Origin: Candidatus Borkfalkia avistercoris
Lineage (GTDB): Bacteria; Bacillota; Clostridia; Christensenellales; Borkfalkiaceae
Assembly (NCBI GenBank): GCA_019115995.1
Contig: DXCL01000026.1
Span: 223,522-287,521, forward strand
Length of the DNA: 64,000 nt
Reading direction: 5' to 3'
Translations under genes and position numbers: made by a program
Notes under the pieces: generated by a model
The model's input: the letters and a program-made list of their open reading frames with translations, nothing else
Told to the model about the DNA's origin: nothing
The model's database searches: none
Part shown: piece by piece, positions 24,967 to 33,845 of the stretch
How the letters are laid out: every line of letters begins with the position of its first letter
Numbering within the stretch: position 1 is the first letter of the stretch

Positions 24967-26040
24967 ATGGACGAAAAAGATATTTTGACCGAAAATCATA
25001 AAAAAAAAGAAAAGAGACCATTCCGAAAACTACTGCCCATATTGATTTTGGCAGTATCAGCCGCCGCTGCGGTCATTTTGACGGTGCTATGCGTTTCATG
25101 GTTCAAGGAAGGATTTATTAAAGACCACGCCCGCGTGATCGCTTCCGTTTCAGTCAGTTTAGAGTTGATCTATGTGGCTGTTACCGCCTTTTTTATGATC
25201 AGAAAGTCGGAAACGGTCTATAAACTTTTGCTCACCGGGCTCGTTCTCGCCGCTGTTATCCTCGCAGTTTTTTTTATCTTTCAGGCGACAGGTCTTTTAG
25301 AGCGGATCAATAGCGTGGAGGAACTGCGCGAACTGATTGCTTCTACGGGCGTTTGGGCTCCGCTGATCTATATTATTTTTCAATTTTTGCAGGTCGTGGT
25401 ACTGCCTATCCCCGGAACGCTTACGGTCGGGGCGGGCGTCCTTCTTTTTGGCCCGTTGAAGACGAGCTTGTTCAGTTTAATAGGGATATTTATCGGGTCG
25501 CTCGTCGCTTTTTGGATCGGAAGGGTTCTCGGCTACAAGGCTGCGGCGTGGCTTGTCGGCAAAGACAGCTTGGATAAGTGGCTGCATAAGATCAAAGGGA
25601 AAGACAAGGTCGTCCTCAGCGCCATGTTTTTGCTGCCGATCTTTCCGGACGACGTGCTGTGCTTCGTCGCGGGGCTTACGTCGATGTCGTGGAGATTTTT
25701 TATTGTTTTGCAAGTGATCGCCCGCACGATCTCTGTATTTGCAACGAGTTATTCCCTCAACGGCAGTATCATTCCGTTCAATACATGGTGGGGCATTCTG
25801 ATCTGGTGCCTGATCGCCGTAGCGATCATCGCTCTTTTCATACTCTTGTTCAAAAAAGGTGAAAAAATAGAGAAGTGGTTTTTCGGACTTTTCAAGAGGG
25901 GCGATAAACGCGCGAAGCAAGAAGGGGTCGCCGTTACCGAAAGCGAAGCGCAGAAAGATTGCGCTGCCATAAACAAAGAAAAAGCGTCGGACGATCGTGC
26001 CGACGAAAAAAAGGAACATAAAAAGGACGGCTCATTGTGA
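24967..26040 (+). CDS. VTT (SNARE-associated / TVP38-TMEM64) family membrane protein
   Basis: A 357-residue polytopic membrane protein. The VTT core spans about residues 125-270: FLQVVVLPIPGTLTVGAG, a re-entrant glycine-rich loop, FWIGRVLGYKAA and LPIFPDDVLCFVAGLTSMS. VTT proteins are linked to lipid scrambling or transport; the substrate here is unknown. Two or three extra N-terminal helices and a charged Lys/Glu/Asp-rich C-terminal tail extend beyond the core. A -10 TATAAT lies at 24909 and a terminator overlaps the stop. Confidence 0.85.
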   Translation: MDEKDILTENHKKKEKRPFRKLLPILILAVSAAAAVILTVLCVSWFKEGFIKDHARVIASVSVSLELIYVAVTAFFMIRKSETVYKLLLTGLVLAAVILAVFFIFQATGLLERINSVEELRELIASTGVWAPLIYIIFQFLQVVVLPIPGTLTVGAGVLLFGPLKTSLFSLIGIFIGSLVAFWIGRVLGYKAAAWLVGKDSLDKWLHKIKGKDKVVLSAMFLLPIFPDDVLCFVAGLTSMSWRFFIVLQVIARTISVFATSYSLNGSIIPFNTWWGILIWCLIAVAIIALFILLFKKGEKIEKWFFGLFKRGDKRAKQEGVAVTESEAQKDCAAINKEKASDDRADEKKEHKKDGSL

Positions 26041-26054
26041 GCCGTCCTTTTTAT
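26021..26054. terminator. Bidirectional terminator between convergent genes
   Basis: AAGGACGGCTCA / TGAGCCGTCCTT arms with A and T tracts on both sides, overlapping the VTT stop codon. Confidence 0.85.
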
Positions 26055-26058
26055 GCCG

Positions 26059-26553
26059 TTATTGAATGAGTGTATCGCAATAAGGGCACCTTATATGCCC
26101 GTCAGCTCCGGAAGAAGCAGGCAGCGGCGCCCCGCAATTGGGACATTTGGTGTACGCTGTTTTTTGTTTCAGTTTCTTGTTTTCATTAAGAGTCAGTTTT
26201 TCACCGTCGAAAAAGTATCCTTCCAGATACAGCTTATCGATGCATTTTGTAATGATGCCCTGCACCGTTTTTTCGTTTTTGCGAAGGTAGGTGGCTATTT
26301 CTGAAACGCTGTACATCGACTCATGTTCTATTGCATATACGACGCGTACCATGGGCGCATAACCGCCGAATGTCGACCATGCAAGGGGGCAGCCATAGAA
26401 ACCGACGGCGGTAAATACGATCCCGATTATACCTAAAAAAGTATACCCGAGGGAGAATCCTACGGGGATCATCGGAATGCCCGCAACGAGCATGATTGTG
26501 AAAATAAATGCCATCGCCAAAACTCTGCGGCGTGCTTTTTTTAATTTATCCAT
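26059..26553 (-). CDS. Membrane protein with HTH-like segment and zinc ribbon
   Basis: A 164-residue protein. Two hydrophobic segments lie near residues 12-55, then a helical stretch SVSEIATYLRKNEKTVQGII that resembles a winged-helix recognition unit, and a C-terminal zinc ribbon CPNCGAPLP...CPYCDT. The start at 26553 has GGAGAG upstream; a longer reading frame starting at 26610 would overlap the promoter. It is divergent from the SPFH gene. The function is unknown; the combination of membrane anchor and zinc ribbon resembles regulatory or housekeeping SPFH-associated proteins. Confidence 0.65.
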   Translation of the reverse strand: MDKLKKARRRVLAMAFIFTIMLVAGIPMIPVGFSLGYTFLGIIGIVFTAVGFYGCPLAWSTFGGYAPMVRVVYAIEHESMYSVSEIATYLRKNEKTVQGIITKCIDKLYLEGYFFDGEKLTLNENKKLKQKTAYTKCPNCGAPLPASSGADGHIRCPYCDTLIQ

Positions 26554-26581
26554 AAATAAGCCTCTCCGTTTTCCTGTCATT

Positions 26582-26610
26582 ATTATAATATAATATGAAA
26601 AATTTTTCAA
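26582..26610 (-). promoter_or_regulatory. Promoter of the zinc-ribbon gene
   Basis: On the minus strand TTGAAA, a 17-bp spacer and TATAAT. Confidence 0.6.
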
Positions 26611-26637
26611 CAGAATCGTAAACTTTTTGTGATTCTG

Positions 26638-26666
26638 TTGACATTTTTTTGTTTATATGATATCAT
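26638..26666 (+). promoter_or_regulatory. Promoter of the SPFH-RHH operon
   Basis: TTGACA (26638-26643), a 17-bp spacer and TATCAT (26661-26666). The -10 is embedded in the palindrome at 26658-26676. Confidence 0.6.
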
Positions 26667-26676
26667 TATGATATCA
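26658..26676 (+). promoter_or_regulatory. Palindromic operator candidate TGATATCATTATGATATCA
   Basis: Two perfect TGATATCA half-sites, each itself palindromic, are separated by TTA and cover the -10 and start region of the SPFH operon. The operon encodes a 58-residue ribbon-helix-helix protein that could bind here; that link is inference. Confidence 0.5.
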
Positions 26677-26696
26677 AAATAAAAGGAGTAGAGAAG

Positions 26697-27632
26697 ATGG
26701 AAAGTCAGGTAAGGCAAACACAGGAAAAAGTTTTACACCCGAAAAGCGGTTGGTTGATGCTGTTTGTAGACATACTTTTGATTGTCGGGAGCATACTTTT
26801 GTTCGTGTTCAGCCCGCAGCCCGGGAATGATGCAGCCTTGGTCGCCATGATAGTAGCCGGGGTCGTCGCAATGGTTTTGGCCGTCCTGTTTATGGGCGGG
26901 CTGAAAACGGTAAATCCGAACGAGGCGCTTGTACTTACGTTGTTCGGCAAATATCACGGCACCATCAAAAAGGAAGGGTTTTTCTGGGTGAATCCCTTTT
27001 GTTCGGCGTTTAATCCTGCCGTCGGCGCGGTTGCCGGGCTGGGCAAAAAGATTTCGTTAAAAGCGATGACGCTCAACAATGAAAAGCAAAAGGTGAACGA
27101 CGAAGAGGGCAATCCCATAGAGATCGGTGTGGTCGTTATCTGGCGTGTCGTAGATACCGCACGCGCGGTTTTTGATGTGGATAATTTCCTTTCTTACATA
27201 TCTACTCAGAGCGATGCGGCGATCCGGCAGGTAGCCAGGCAGTACCCTTACGACGTTTCTGAAAACGGCGACGAAAAGTCTTTGCGCGGTTCTTCGGTGG
27301 AGATCGCCGAGATCCTGCGCAAAGAATTGCAGGGCAGGGTGGAGATCGCCGGCATCGAAGTGTTGGAGGCGCGTATCGCGCATCTTGCATATGCTCCTGA
27401 GATCGCAGCGGCGATGTTGCAGCGTCAGCAGGCTTCCGCGATCATCGCCGCGCGGCAGAAGATCGTGGACGGTGCGGTCAGTATGGTAGAAATGGCGCTC
27501 AGAAAACTTGCCGAAAACGGCGTAGTCGACCTTGACGAAGAGCGCAAAGCCGCGATGGTTTCCAATTTGCTCGTCGTTCTGTGCGGAAACAAGGATGCGC
27601 AGCCCGTCGTAAACAGCGGCTCACTGTATTGA
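26697..27632 (+). CDS. SPFH/band-7 domain protein
   Basis: A 311-residue membrane-anchored SPFH (stomatin/prohibitin/flotillin) protein. Two N-terminal hydrophobic helices (about residues 18-39 and 45-66) precede the SPFH domain (NPNEALVLTLFGKYHGTI through about residue 260), which includes EIGVVVIWRV and a coiled-coil region rich in Ala, Gln and Arg. Such proteins form membrane-associated rings or scaffolds. The next gene encodes a small Arc-like protein; this pairing recurs in Firmicutes to my recollection. Confidence 0.85.
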   Translation: MESQVRQTQEKVLHPKSGWLMLFVDILLIVGSILLFVFSPQPGNDAALVAMIVAGVVAMVLAVLFMGGLKTVNPNEALVLTLFGKYHGTIKKEGFFWVNPFCSAFNPAVGAVAGLGKKISLKAMTLNNEKQKVNDEEGNPIEIGVVVIWRVVDTARAVFDVDNFLSYISTQSDAAIRQVARQYPYDVSENGDEKSLRGSSVEIAEILRKELQGRVEIAGIEVLEARIAHLAYAPEIAAAMLQRQQASAIIAARQKIVDGAVSMVEMALRKLAENGVVDLDEERKAAMVSNLLVVLCGNKDAQPVVNSGSLY

Positions 27633-27638
27633 TGCGTT

Positions 27639-27815
27639 ATGGCGGGCAGAGACGCGAAAAAACAGATCCCTTTACGTATCTCGGCAAAACTGTACGATGA
27701 GCTTTCCGCATGGGCGGAAGACGAATTCCGCTCGCTCAACGGACAGATCGAATATCTGCTGCACGAATGTGTGCTTGCACGCCGGGGCAAGAGGGATAAA
27801 ACGCAGGAAAAATGA
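27639..27815 (+). CDS. Small Arc-like ribbon-helix-helix protein
   Basis: A 58-residue protein with the typical Arc/MetJ pattern: a short beta strand QIPLRISAKLYDELSAWAED and the second helix SLNGQIEYLLHECV, followed by a basic tail. RHH proteins bind DNA as dimers. It lies seven bases after the SPFH stop in the same operon. It may regulate that operon through the palindrome at 26658-26676, which is a proposal rather than an observation. Confidence 0.75.
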   Translation: MAGRDAKKQIPLRISAKLYDELSAWAEDEFRSLNGQIEYLLHECVLARRGKRDKTQEK

Positions 27816-27856
27816 ATGGGCTCCGCGCAAAAAGCGCGGAGCTTGCCGCATTTTGT

Positions 27857-27885
27857 TTGTGCTTTTGCTCCGTATATGTTATAAT
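27857..27885 (+). promoter_or_regulatory. Promoter of the ABC-F gene
   Basis: TTGTGC (27857-27862), a 17-bp spacer and TATAAT (27880-27885) with an extended TG. A GC-rich hairpin (GCTCCGCGC/GCGCGGAGC, about 27820-27842) upstream may end the preceding operon. Confidence 0.55.
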
Positions 27886-27915
27886 ATGGTTATATAAATT
27901 GGTCAAGAGGTTAAC

Positions 27916-29496
27916 ATGCTGCAAGTCAACAACGTAAGCTTACAATACGGAAGCAAAAAACTGTTCGAAGACGTAAATATCAAGTTTACAAAAGGCAACT
28001 GTTACGGCATCATCGGTGCAAATGGCGCAGGGAAATCGACTTTTTTAAAAGTGCTTTCGGGTGAAATAGAGCCGAACAAGGGCGAGGTTACGATGGATAA
28101 GAACGAACGTATGTCCGTTCTTATGCAGAATCAGAACGCATATGACGACCAGACGGTCGTGCGCACCGTCATGCTCGGACACAAGCGGCTCGTGGAAGTG
28201 ATGGACGAGCGCGAAGCTCTCTACGCCAAGGAGGATTTTTCCGATGAAGACGGGATACGCGCCGGAGAATTGGAGAGCGAATTTGCGGAAATGAACGGTT
28301 GGGAAGCGGAGTCGGAAGCGCAGACGCTTTTGAATGAATTGGATATCCCGCCGGAGGACCATTATTTGCTGATGGGCGATCTCGACGCAAAAAAGAAAGT
28401 AAAGGTTCTCTTGGCGCAGGCGCTGTTCGGAAACCCGGACATACTGCTGCTCGACGAGCCTACGAACAATCTTGACATTAAAACGGTGCGATGGCTTGAA
28501 AACTATCTGCTCGATTTTGAAAATACCATCATTATCGTATCGCATAACAGGCATTTTTTAAATAAAGTTTGCACATATATATGTGATGTAGATTTCGGAA
28601 AGATCAGCCTGTTTCTCGGAAATTACGATTTTTGGTATCAGACGAGTCAGCTGATCGCACGCCAGATGCGTGATCAGAATAAAAAGATGGAACAGCGCGC
28701 CAAAGAATTGCAGGATTTTATCGCCAGGTTTGCGGCGAACGCTTCCAAATCTCGACAGGCGACTTCCCGCAAAAAAGAACTGGAACGGCTCACGCTCAAC
28801 GATATTAAGCCTTCTCTGCGCAAGTATCCTTTTATTGATTTCAAATTTGAGCGGGAGATCGGAAACGATATACTCATGGTGGAAGGCCTCACGAAAAAGG
28901 GCTATTTCGAAAATCTCGATTTCATTGTTCAGAAAAATGAAAAGATCGGTTTTGTGAGCGATAAAAGCACGACCGTTACGATGTTGTTCGATGTGCTGAC
29001 GGGAAAAGTTCCTCCCGATGCCGGTACGGTAAAGTGGGGAAAGACGATCACCCTTTCGGTCTTGCCGCAAAACAACAACGAGTATTTTGAAAATTGCGAT
29101 CTTACGCTCGTAGAATGGCTCAGCCAATTTTCCAACGACCATTATGAAGAATTCCTGCGCGGTTGGTTGGGCAGAATGTTGTTTTCGGGCGAAGAGGCGC
29201 TTAAAAAGGCGAAAGTGCTTTCGGGCGGTGAAAAAGTCCGCTGCATGCTCGCAAAAATGATGCTGGAAGGAAGTAATTTTCTTATATTCGACGAGCCGAC
29301 CAATCACCTCGATCTTGAATCGATCACGGCTCTTAACAACGGCATGAAAAACTTTAAGGGCTGTATGCTTTTAACTTCGCACGATCAGGAACTTATGAAT
29401 ACGGTCGCAAACCGCATCATTGAGATCGACGGAGGCAAAAAGACCTTTGACAAGAACGTTACTTACGATGAATATCTCGATTTAACGAACAACTGA
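27916..29496 (+). CDS. ABC-F family ATPase (YbiT/YkpA type)
   Basis: A 526-residue soluble twin-ATPase of the ABC-F family; members act at the ribosome. Domain 1 has Walker A GANGAGKST, Walker B LLLDEPTNNLD and a degenerate signature MGDLDAKKKVKVLL. Domain 2 has a degenerate Walker A (FVSDKSTTVT) but an intact LSGGEKVRCMLA and LIFDEPTNHLD. A charged linker (about 235-320) separates them. Similar degeneracy is found in the YbiT/YkpA branch. It has no membrane domain, so it is not a transporter, and it is not clearly an antibiotic-resistance type. Confidence 0.88.
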   Translation: MLQVNNVSLQYGSKKLFEDVNIKFTKGNCYGIIGANGAGKSTFLKVLSGEIEPNKGEVTMDKNERMSVLMQNQNAYDDQTVVRTVMLGHKRLVEVMDEREALYAKEDFSDEDGIRAGELESEFAEMNGWEAESEAQTLLNELDIPPEDHYLLMGDLDAKKKVKVLLAQALFGNPDILLLDEPTNNLDIKTVRWLENYLLDFENTIIIVSHNRHFLNKVCTYICDVDFGKISLFLGNYDFWYQTSQLIARQMRDQNKKMEQRAKELQDFIARFAANASKSRQATSRKKELERLTLNDIKPSLRKYPFIDFKFEREIGNDILMVEGLTKKGYFENLDFIVQKNEKIGFVSDKSTTVTMLFDVLTGKVPPDAGTVKWGKTITLSVLPQNNNEYFENCDLTLVEWLSQFSNDHYEEFLRGWLGRMLFSGEEALKKAKVLSGGEKVRCMLAKMMLEGSNFLIFDEPTNHLDLESITALNNGMKNFKGCMLLTSHDQELMNTVANRIIEIDGGKKTFDKNVTYDEYLDLTNN

Positions 29497-29545
29497 AATC
29501 CGGTCGTTCGCGAAAAATAAATTTTTGTAAAATGAGGTGATGTTT

Positions 29546-30022
29546 ATGGAACAAGAAAAACAGCCGAAAGACGAGGAAGTGCGCGGGGAAGAAGGGGCAA
29601 AAGACCCCGAGGCACGCAGCTTGCCGGAGCAAAATGAAAACGTGGGTGCGAATAAAGAGTCAGACGAAGGGGGAAGCGCGCAGCAGCCCGGAAACAATGA
29701 CGACCTTGTTAAGAAAAAAGTTATCTGTGCGATTTCATATCTTTTCGGTATCTTATTCTTTCTGCCTCTTGCCGTATATCCGAACGATGACTTTGCGAAA
29801 TTTCATGCAAATCAGAGTCTGGTCATTTTGCTGACTGCTGTGATCGGCGGCGTTGTTTTCGGGATATTGTCCATTATTCCCGTTGTTGGAATAGTGTTTA
29901 CAGTTCTCGTATATGTTTTCGAGGTGCTTATATTGGTTTTGTGCATACTCGGAATCGTATCCGCGGCGAAACTTGAAAAAAAAGAGCTTCCCGTTCTCGG
30001 AAAGATCAAGATCATCAAATAA
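29546..30022 (+). CDS. DUF4870-like small membrane protein
   Basis: A 158-residue protein. An acidic, Glu/Gly-rich N-terminal 55 residues precede two or three hydrophobic helices (AISYLFGILFFLPLAVYP, then two more) with the FAKFHANQSLVIL motif typical of DUF4870-like proteins. The likely start is ATG 29546 behind GAGGTG, although ATG 29540 is also in frame. The function is unknown. It is followed by a strong terminator. Confidence 0.7.
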   Translation: MEQEKQPKDEEVRGEEGAKDPEARSLPEQNENVGANKESDEGGSAQQPGNNDDLVKKKVICAISYLFGILFFLPLAVYPNDDFAKFHANQSLVILLTAVIGGVVFGILSIIPVVGIVFTVLVYVFEVLILVLCILGIVSAAKLEKKELPVLGKIKIIK

Positions 30023-30024
30023 TT

Positions 30025-30061
30025 AAATTTCCCGCAGCGTCCGTTGCGGGAAATTTTTTTA
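30025..30061 (+). terminator. Intrinsic terminator before polA
   Basis: AAATTTCCCGCA / TGCGGGAAATTT arms around an eight-base loop, with a T tract. Confidence 0.9.
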
Positions 30062-30068
30062 TAATCCG

Positions 30069-30097
30069 TTGCAAATACTTTTGATGTCTGTTATAAT
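30069..30097 (+). promoter_or_regulatory. polA operon promoter
   Basis: TTGCAA (30069-30074), a 17-bp spacer and TATAAT (30092-30097), 27 bp before the start. Confidence 0.65.
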
Positions 30098-30124
30098 ATA
30101 TCAAAGAAATTGGAGAGACGCATC

Positions 30125-32692
30125 ATGTTAAAACTTGTGCTCATTGACGGCAACAGCTTGCTCAACCGCGCGTTTTATGCGACGAAGCTTTTAACGACAA
30201 AAAGCGGTACGCCGACCAACGCGGTGTTCGGGTTTGTTAAATTATTGCTCAAACTCAATTCAGACATAAAACCGGACAGACTCATCGTCGCCTTCGATCT
30301 GAAAGCGCCTACGTTCCGGCATAAAATGTACGATCAATACAAAGCGACCCGAAAACCTATGCCGGAAGATTTAGCTGTGCAGCTGCCTATTTTGAAGTCT
30401 CTCCTTTCCTCCATGAAGATCGCTATATGCGAAAAAGAAGGGTATGAGGCGGACGACATTATCGGTACGCTTTCCAAACGTTTTCCGGATACGCACAGTA
30501 TCATCATTACGGGAGACAGAGACTCTTACCAGCTCATCGATGAAAACACAGACGTTTACATCACGAAGACGGGCGTAAGCGAACTGAATAAGCTGACGGT
30601 CAGAAACTTTAAAGATCAGCTCGGGTATGAGCCTAGGCAGGTCGTCGATTTGAAAGCGCTCATGGGCGACAGTTCAGATAATATTCCAGGGGTCGCCGGA
30701 ATCGGAGAAAAGACTGCGCTCTCTCTGATCACGGCTTACGACAATTTGGATAATTTGTATGATAATTTGGATCGTTTGCCTTCCGGCTCGATCAAGGCGA
30801 AGTTGGAAGCGGGTAAGGAAAGCGCGTATCTTTCCAGAAAGTTGGCGCGCATAGAATTGCATGCCGACATCGATCCTGATCTGGATAAATGCCTCGTGCG
30901 CCTGCCTTTTTCCGAGGAGGTTCGAACTCAGTTTTTACAGCTGGAATTTACTTCTTTGCTGAAAATGGATATATTTGAAAAGTCTGCGGGCGATACTCCC
31001 GCGGTATGCCGTTCCAAAACGGAATGCCGCCCGCTGACGAGCGCGGCAGAGTTGGCGGGCCCGATCGAGAGCGCCGAAAAAATAGCCGTAGCCTATCTGA
31101 ACGGCGGGTTTTACGTCTATGCAGGCGATTGCGAATATCGTTTGAAGCACCGCGAAACATTGCTCGACGACGGTATGGACGAAGGGGAGATAACGCGCGC
31201 GCTTGCCGCTGTGTTTGGATCGGGAAAATCGCTGATCTTGTACGGTAAAAAGAATATACGCCATCTGCTTGACGAAAAAGAGATCCGTTGGGACAATAAT
31301 ATAAAAGCGGAAGACGTGTCGCTTATCAAATATCTCGTCGATTATTCGGGAAAAGACGATAATCTTTCCTTTGTTCTTGAAAGCAAGGGATTTTCTCCCG
31401 ACGCGCCGGCATACGGCGTTTACTGCCTGTTTGAAGATTTGTATGCGCTTCTGTGCTCCGAAGGTTTGGAATCGCTTTACCGCGATGTGGAGCTTCCGCT
31501 TGCCGACGTGCTTTATGATATGGAAAAGGCGGGCGTAAAGGTGGATGTGGAGATGTCGGCTGAGTTTGAAAAGCGGTATCGCAAGGAGATCGCCGATATC
31601 ACGGAAAAAATATTCGAGGACGCGGGAGAGACCTTCAATTTGAATTCGCCCGCGCAGCTCGGCGTGGTACTCTTTGATAAATTGAAGCTGCCCGCTCCTA
31701 AAAAGAGCAAACGCGGCGCCTATTCTACGAGCGCGGAGGTACTTGAAAAGCTGCAAAACGATTACGAGATCGTACGCAACGTGCTCCGTTGCCGCCATTT
31801 GCAGAAATTGCTTTCGACCTATATAGAAGGATTCCGCCCTCTGATTGGTTCGGCCGATAAACTCGTGCATACGAATTTCAACCAGATTTTGACGACCACG
31901 GGGAGGCTTTCGAGTGCCAACCCGAATTTACAGAATATACCCGTCAGAGACGATGAGGGGCGCGAGCTTAGGAAATTGTTTGTCGCAAGAGCCGAAAACA
32001 GGGTGCTGGTGGACGCCGATTATTCTCAGATCGAACTTCGCCTTTTGGCGCATTTTTCCGGCTGCAAGGAGCTGATAGAGGCGTATAACCGCGGGGAGGA
32101 TATCCATGCGCTCACGGCGTCGCAGGTATTCGGCGTGCCGATCGATCGGGTAGACGCGCAGATGCGGCGTGCCGCAAAGGCGGTCAATTTCGGCATTATT
32201 TACGGTATCAGCGATTTCGGGTTGGCAAGTAACTTGAATATCTCGGCGAAGCAGGCGAGGGAGTATATCCGCGCCTACTTTGAAAGATACAGTGATGTAA
32301 AAAAATATATGGACGCAAACGTCGCTTTTGCCCGCGAGCACGGATATGTGACGACGTTGCTCGGGCGCAAGCGCGTGATCAACGAAATACGGTCTTCCAA
32401 TTTCAATATCCGCTCGTTCGGGGAACGCGCCGCCATGAATATGCCGTTGCAGGGCAGCAGCGCGGATATTATAAAGATCGCTATGGTCAATATTTCGCGC
32501 CGGTTAAAAGGAGAGGGATATCGTTCGCAGCTCATTTTGCAGGTACACGATGAACTCGTGATTGACGCCTTTGAAGATGAAAAGGATCGCGTAGCGGAAT
32601 TGTTGAAGTATGAGATGGAGCACGCCGTAACGCTTAAAGTTCCGTTGACCGCGGAGGTGCATTGCGGCAAAAACTGGTATGAAGCAAAATAA
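30125..32692 (+). CDS. polA: DNA polymerase I
   Basis: Okazaki fragment processing and repair synthesis. The 855-residue protein has an N-terminal 5' nuclease (LVLIDGNSLLNRAFYA, GYEADDIIGTL, ITGDRDSYQL, GDSSDNIPGVAGIGEKTA), a central exonuclease-like domain lacking the catalytic DxE and Asp residues (3'-5' proofreading probably lost, as in Bacillus), and a polymerase domain with motif A DADYSQIELRLLAHF (about 630), motif B around RRAAKAVNFGIIYG (about 685) and motif C QVHDELVID (about 806). It starts behind TTGGAGAG and overlaps coaE by 14 bp. Confidence 0.95.
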   Translation: MLKLVLIDGNSLLNRAFYATKLLTTKSGTPTNAVFGFVKLLLKLNSDIKPDRLIVAFDLKAPTFRHKMYDQYKATRKPMPEDLAVQLPILKSLLSSMKIAICEKEGYEADDIIGTLSKRFPDTHSIIITGDRDSYQLIDENTDVYITKTGVSELNKLTVRNFKDQLGYEPRQVVDLKALMGDSSDNIPGVAGIGEKTALSLITAYDNLDNLYDNLDRLPSGSIKAKLEAGKESAYLSRKLARIELHADIDPDLDKCLVRLPFSEEVRTQFLQLEFTSLLKMDIFEKSAGDTPAVCRSKTECRPLTSAAELAGPIESAEKIAVAYLNGGFYVYAGDCEYRLKHRETLLDDGMDEGEITRALAAVFGSGKSLILYGKKNIRHLLDEKEIRWDNNIKAEDVSLIKYLVDYSGKDDNLSFVLESKGFSPDAPAYGVYCLFEDLYALLCSEGLESLYRDVELPLADVLYDMEKAGVKVDVEMSAEFEKRYRKEIADITEKIFEDAGETFNLNSPAQLGVVLFDKLKLPAPKKSKRGAYSTSAEVLEKLQNDYEIVRNVLRCRHLQKLLSTYIEGFRPLIGSADKLVHTNFNQILTTTGRLSSANPNLQNIPVRDDEGRELRKLFVARAENRVLVDADYSQIELRLLAHFSGCKELIEAYNRGEDIHALTASQVFGVPIDRVDAQMRRAAKAVNFGIIYGISDFGLASNLNISAKQAREYIRAYFERYSDVKKYMDANVAFAREHGYVTTLLGRKRVINEIRSSNFNIRSFGERAAMNMPLQGSSADIIKIAMVNISRRLKGEGYRSQLILQVHDELVIDAFEDEKDRVAELLKYEMEHAVTLKVPLTAEVHCGKNWYEAK

Positions 32693-33281
32693 CGGAAAGA
32701 TCTATACGGCTGTGACCGGCGGGATCGGGAGCGGTAAATCGACGGTGATGCGGTTTATTGCAGAGCTTGGTTATCCCGTTTTATCGGCGGACGAGGCCGC
32801 TCGAAATATTTACGACGAGGCGGAAGTGCTTTTGCAGATGAGGGAGCGCTTTTCCGATTGTTTTACAGATGGCGCCGTGGACAGGAATAAAGTCTCTTCT
32901 GCGGTTTTTAAGAATCGTGACCGACTGAACGAGCTGAACGAGATCACGCACCCCGCCATCATGAAAAAAATTTTTTCGAGTGCGGAACGGGAAGACGGTC
33001 GCTTCATCTTCTTTGAAATACCTCTTTTGTTCGAGGGTGGCTTTGAAAAGCTTTTCGATCACGTTATCGTTCTTATGCGCGATAAAAAAACGAGGATCGC
33101 CGCGGTTGAGGCGCGCGACGGACTTTCGGGGGCAGAAGTTGCGGCTCGTATAAAGAATCAATTTAATTATGAAAAAAATCTTTCAAACGGGCATACTGTA
33201 ATATATAACGACGGGGATATTGCTTCGTTATATAACAAGGTATCGGAGGCCGTGCGTAAGATTGTTGCAGAGGAAAGTTAA
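32679..33281 (+). CDS. coaE: Dephospho-CoA kinase
   Basis: Final step of coenzyme A synthesis. The 200-residue P-loop kinase has TGGIGSGKSTV, LSADEAAR, the lid HPAI motif and EIPLLFEGGF. The start overlaps the polA 3' end, the common polA-coaE arrangement of Firmicutes. Its own 3' end overlaps the lytic transglycosylase gene. Confidence 0.94.
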   Translation: MKQNNGKIYTAVTGGIGSGKSTVMRFIAELGYPVLSADEAARNIYDEAEVLLQMRERFSDCFTDGAVDRNKVSSAVFKNRDRLNELNEITHPAIMKKIFSSAEREDGRFIFFEIPLLFEGGFEKLFDHVIVLMRDKKTRIAAVEARDGLSGAEVAARIKNQFNYEKNLSNGHTVIYNDGDIASLYNKVSEAVRKIVAEES

Positions 33282-33804
33282 AAAAGTCATCGCTTTGGCA
33301 CTCGCATGTCTTGTATTTTCGGCAGCGGCCGCCGTGTTTTTATATGCGTGGTACGCGCCGAAAAAATATACAGGGCAGGTTCTCAGTCATGCGCGGGAAA
33401 ACGGATTGGAAGAGGAGCTCGTGTTTGCGGTGATCAGAGCGGAGAGCAATTTTGACAAAGATGCGCTGAGCCGCGCGGGTGCGGTCGGGCTCATGCAGCT
33501 CCTGCCTTCTACCGCCGACTTTATTGCCGCATTGAACAAAGGCGGTATAACAGACCTGTATGACGCGGAACAAAACATTGCGGCGGGCTGCCTTTATCTG
33601 CGCTATTTGTTTGAGAGGTTCGGAGGCGTTGAAGAAGTGCTGGCTGCATATAATGCGGGGGAAGGCAGAGTACGCGTATGGCTTTCGGATACGAGATACA
33701 GCGAGGACGGAAAAACACTTTTGCATATTCCGATCGAAGAGACGCGCGCCTATGTAAAAAAAGTTAAAAAGTTTTATAAATGTTATAAAATCCTGTATTT
33801 TTAA
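33262..33804 (+). CDS. Lytic transglycosylase (SLT fold) membrane-anchored
   Basis: Cleaves peptidoglycan glycan strands outside the membrane. A signal-anchor helix (about residues 6-27) is followed by an SLT domain with the catalytic Glu in VIRAESNFDKDALSRAGAVG, LMQLLPSTA, LYDAEQNIAAGCLYL and LAAYNAGEGRV. The start is most likely TTG at 33262 (a second TTG follows directly), 12 bases after GGAGG within coaE. The Firmicute cluster coaE-SLT is common. The total of about 180 residues is normal for this small subfamily. Confidence 0.85.
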   Translation: MLQRKVKKVIALALACLVFSAAAAVFLYAWYAPKKYTGQVLSHARENGLEEELVFAVIRAESNFDKDALSRAGAVGLMQLLPSTADFIAALNKGGITDLYDAEQNIAAGCLYLRYLFERFGGVEEVLAAYNAGEGRVRVWLSDTRYSEDGKTLLHIPIEETRAYVKKVKKFYKCYKILYF

Positions 33805-33805
33805 C

Positions 33806-33834
33806 TTGACTTTTTTTTCGTTATATAGTAAAAT
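33806..33834 (+). promoter_or_regulatory. tRNA-Leu promoter
   Basis: TTGACT (33806-33811), a 17-bp spacer and TAAAAT (33829-33834), ending 11 bp before the tRNA. Confidence 0.75.
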
Positions 33835-33845
33835 AATTTTCGCTT

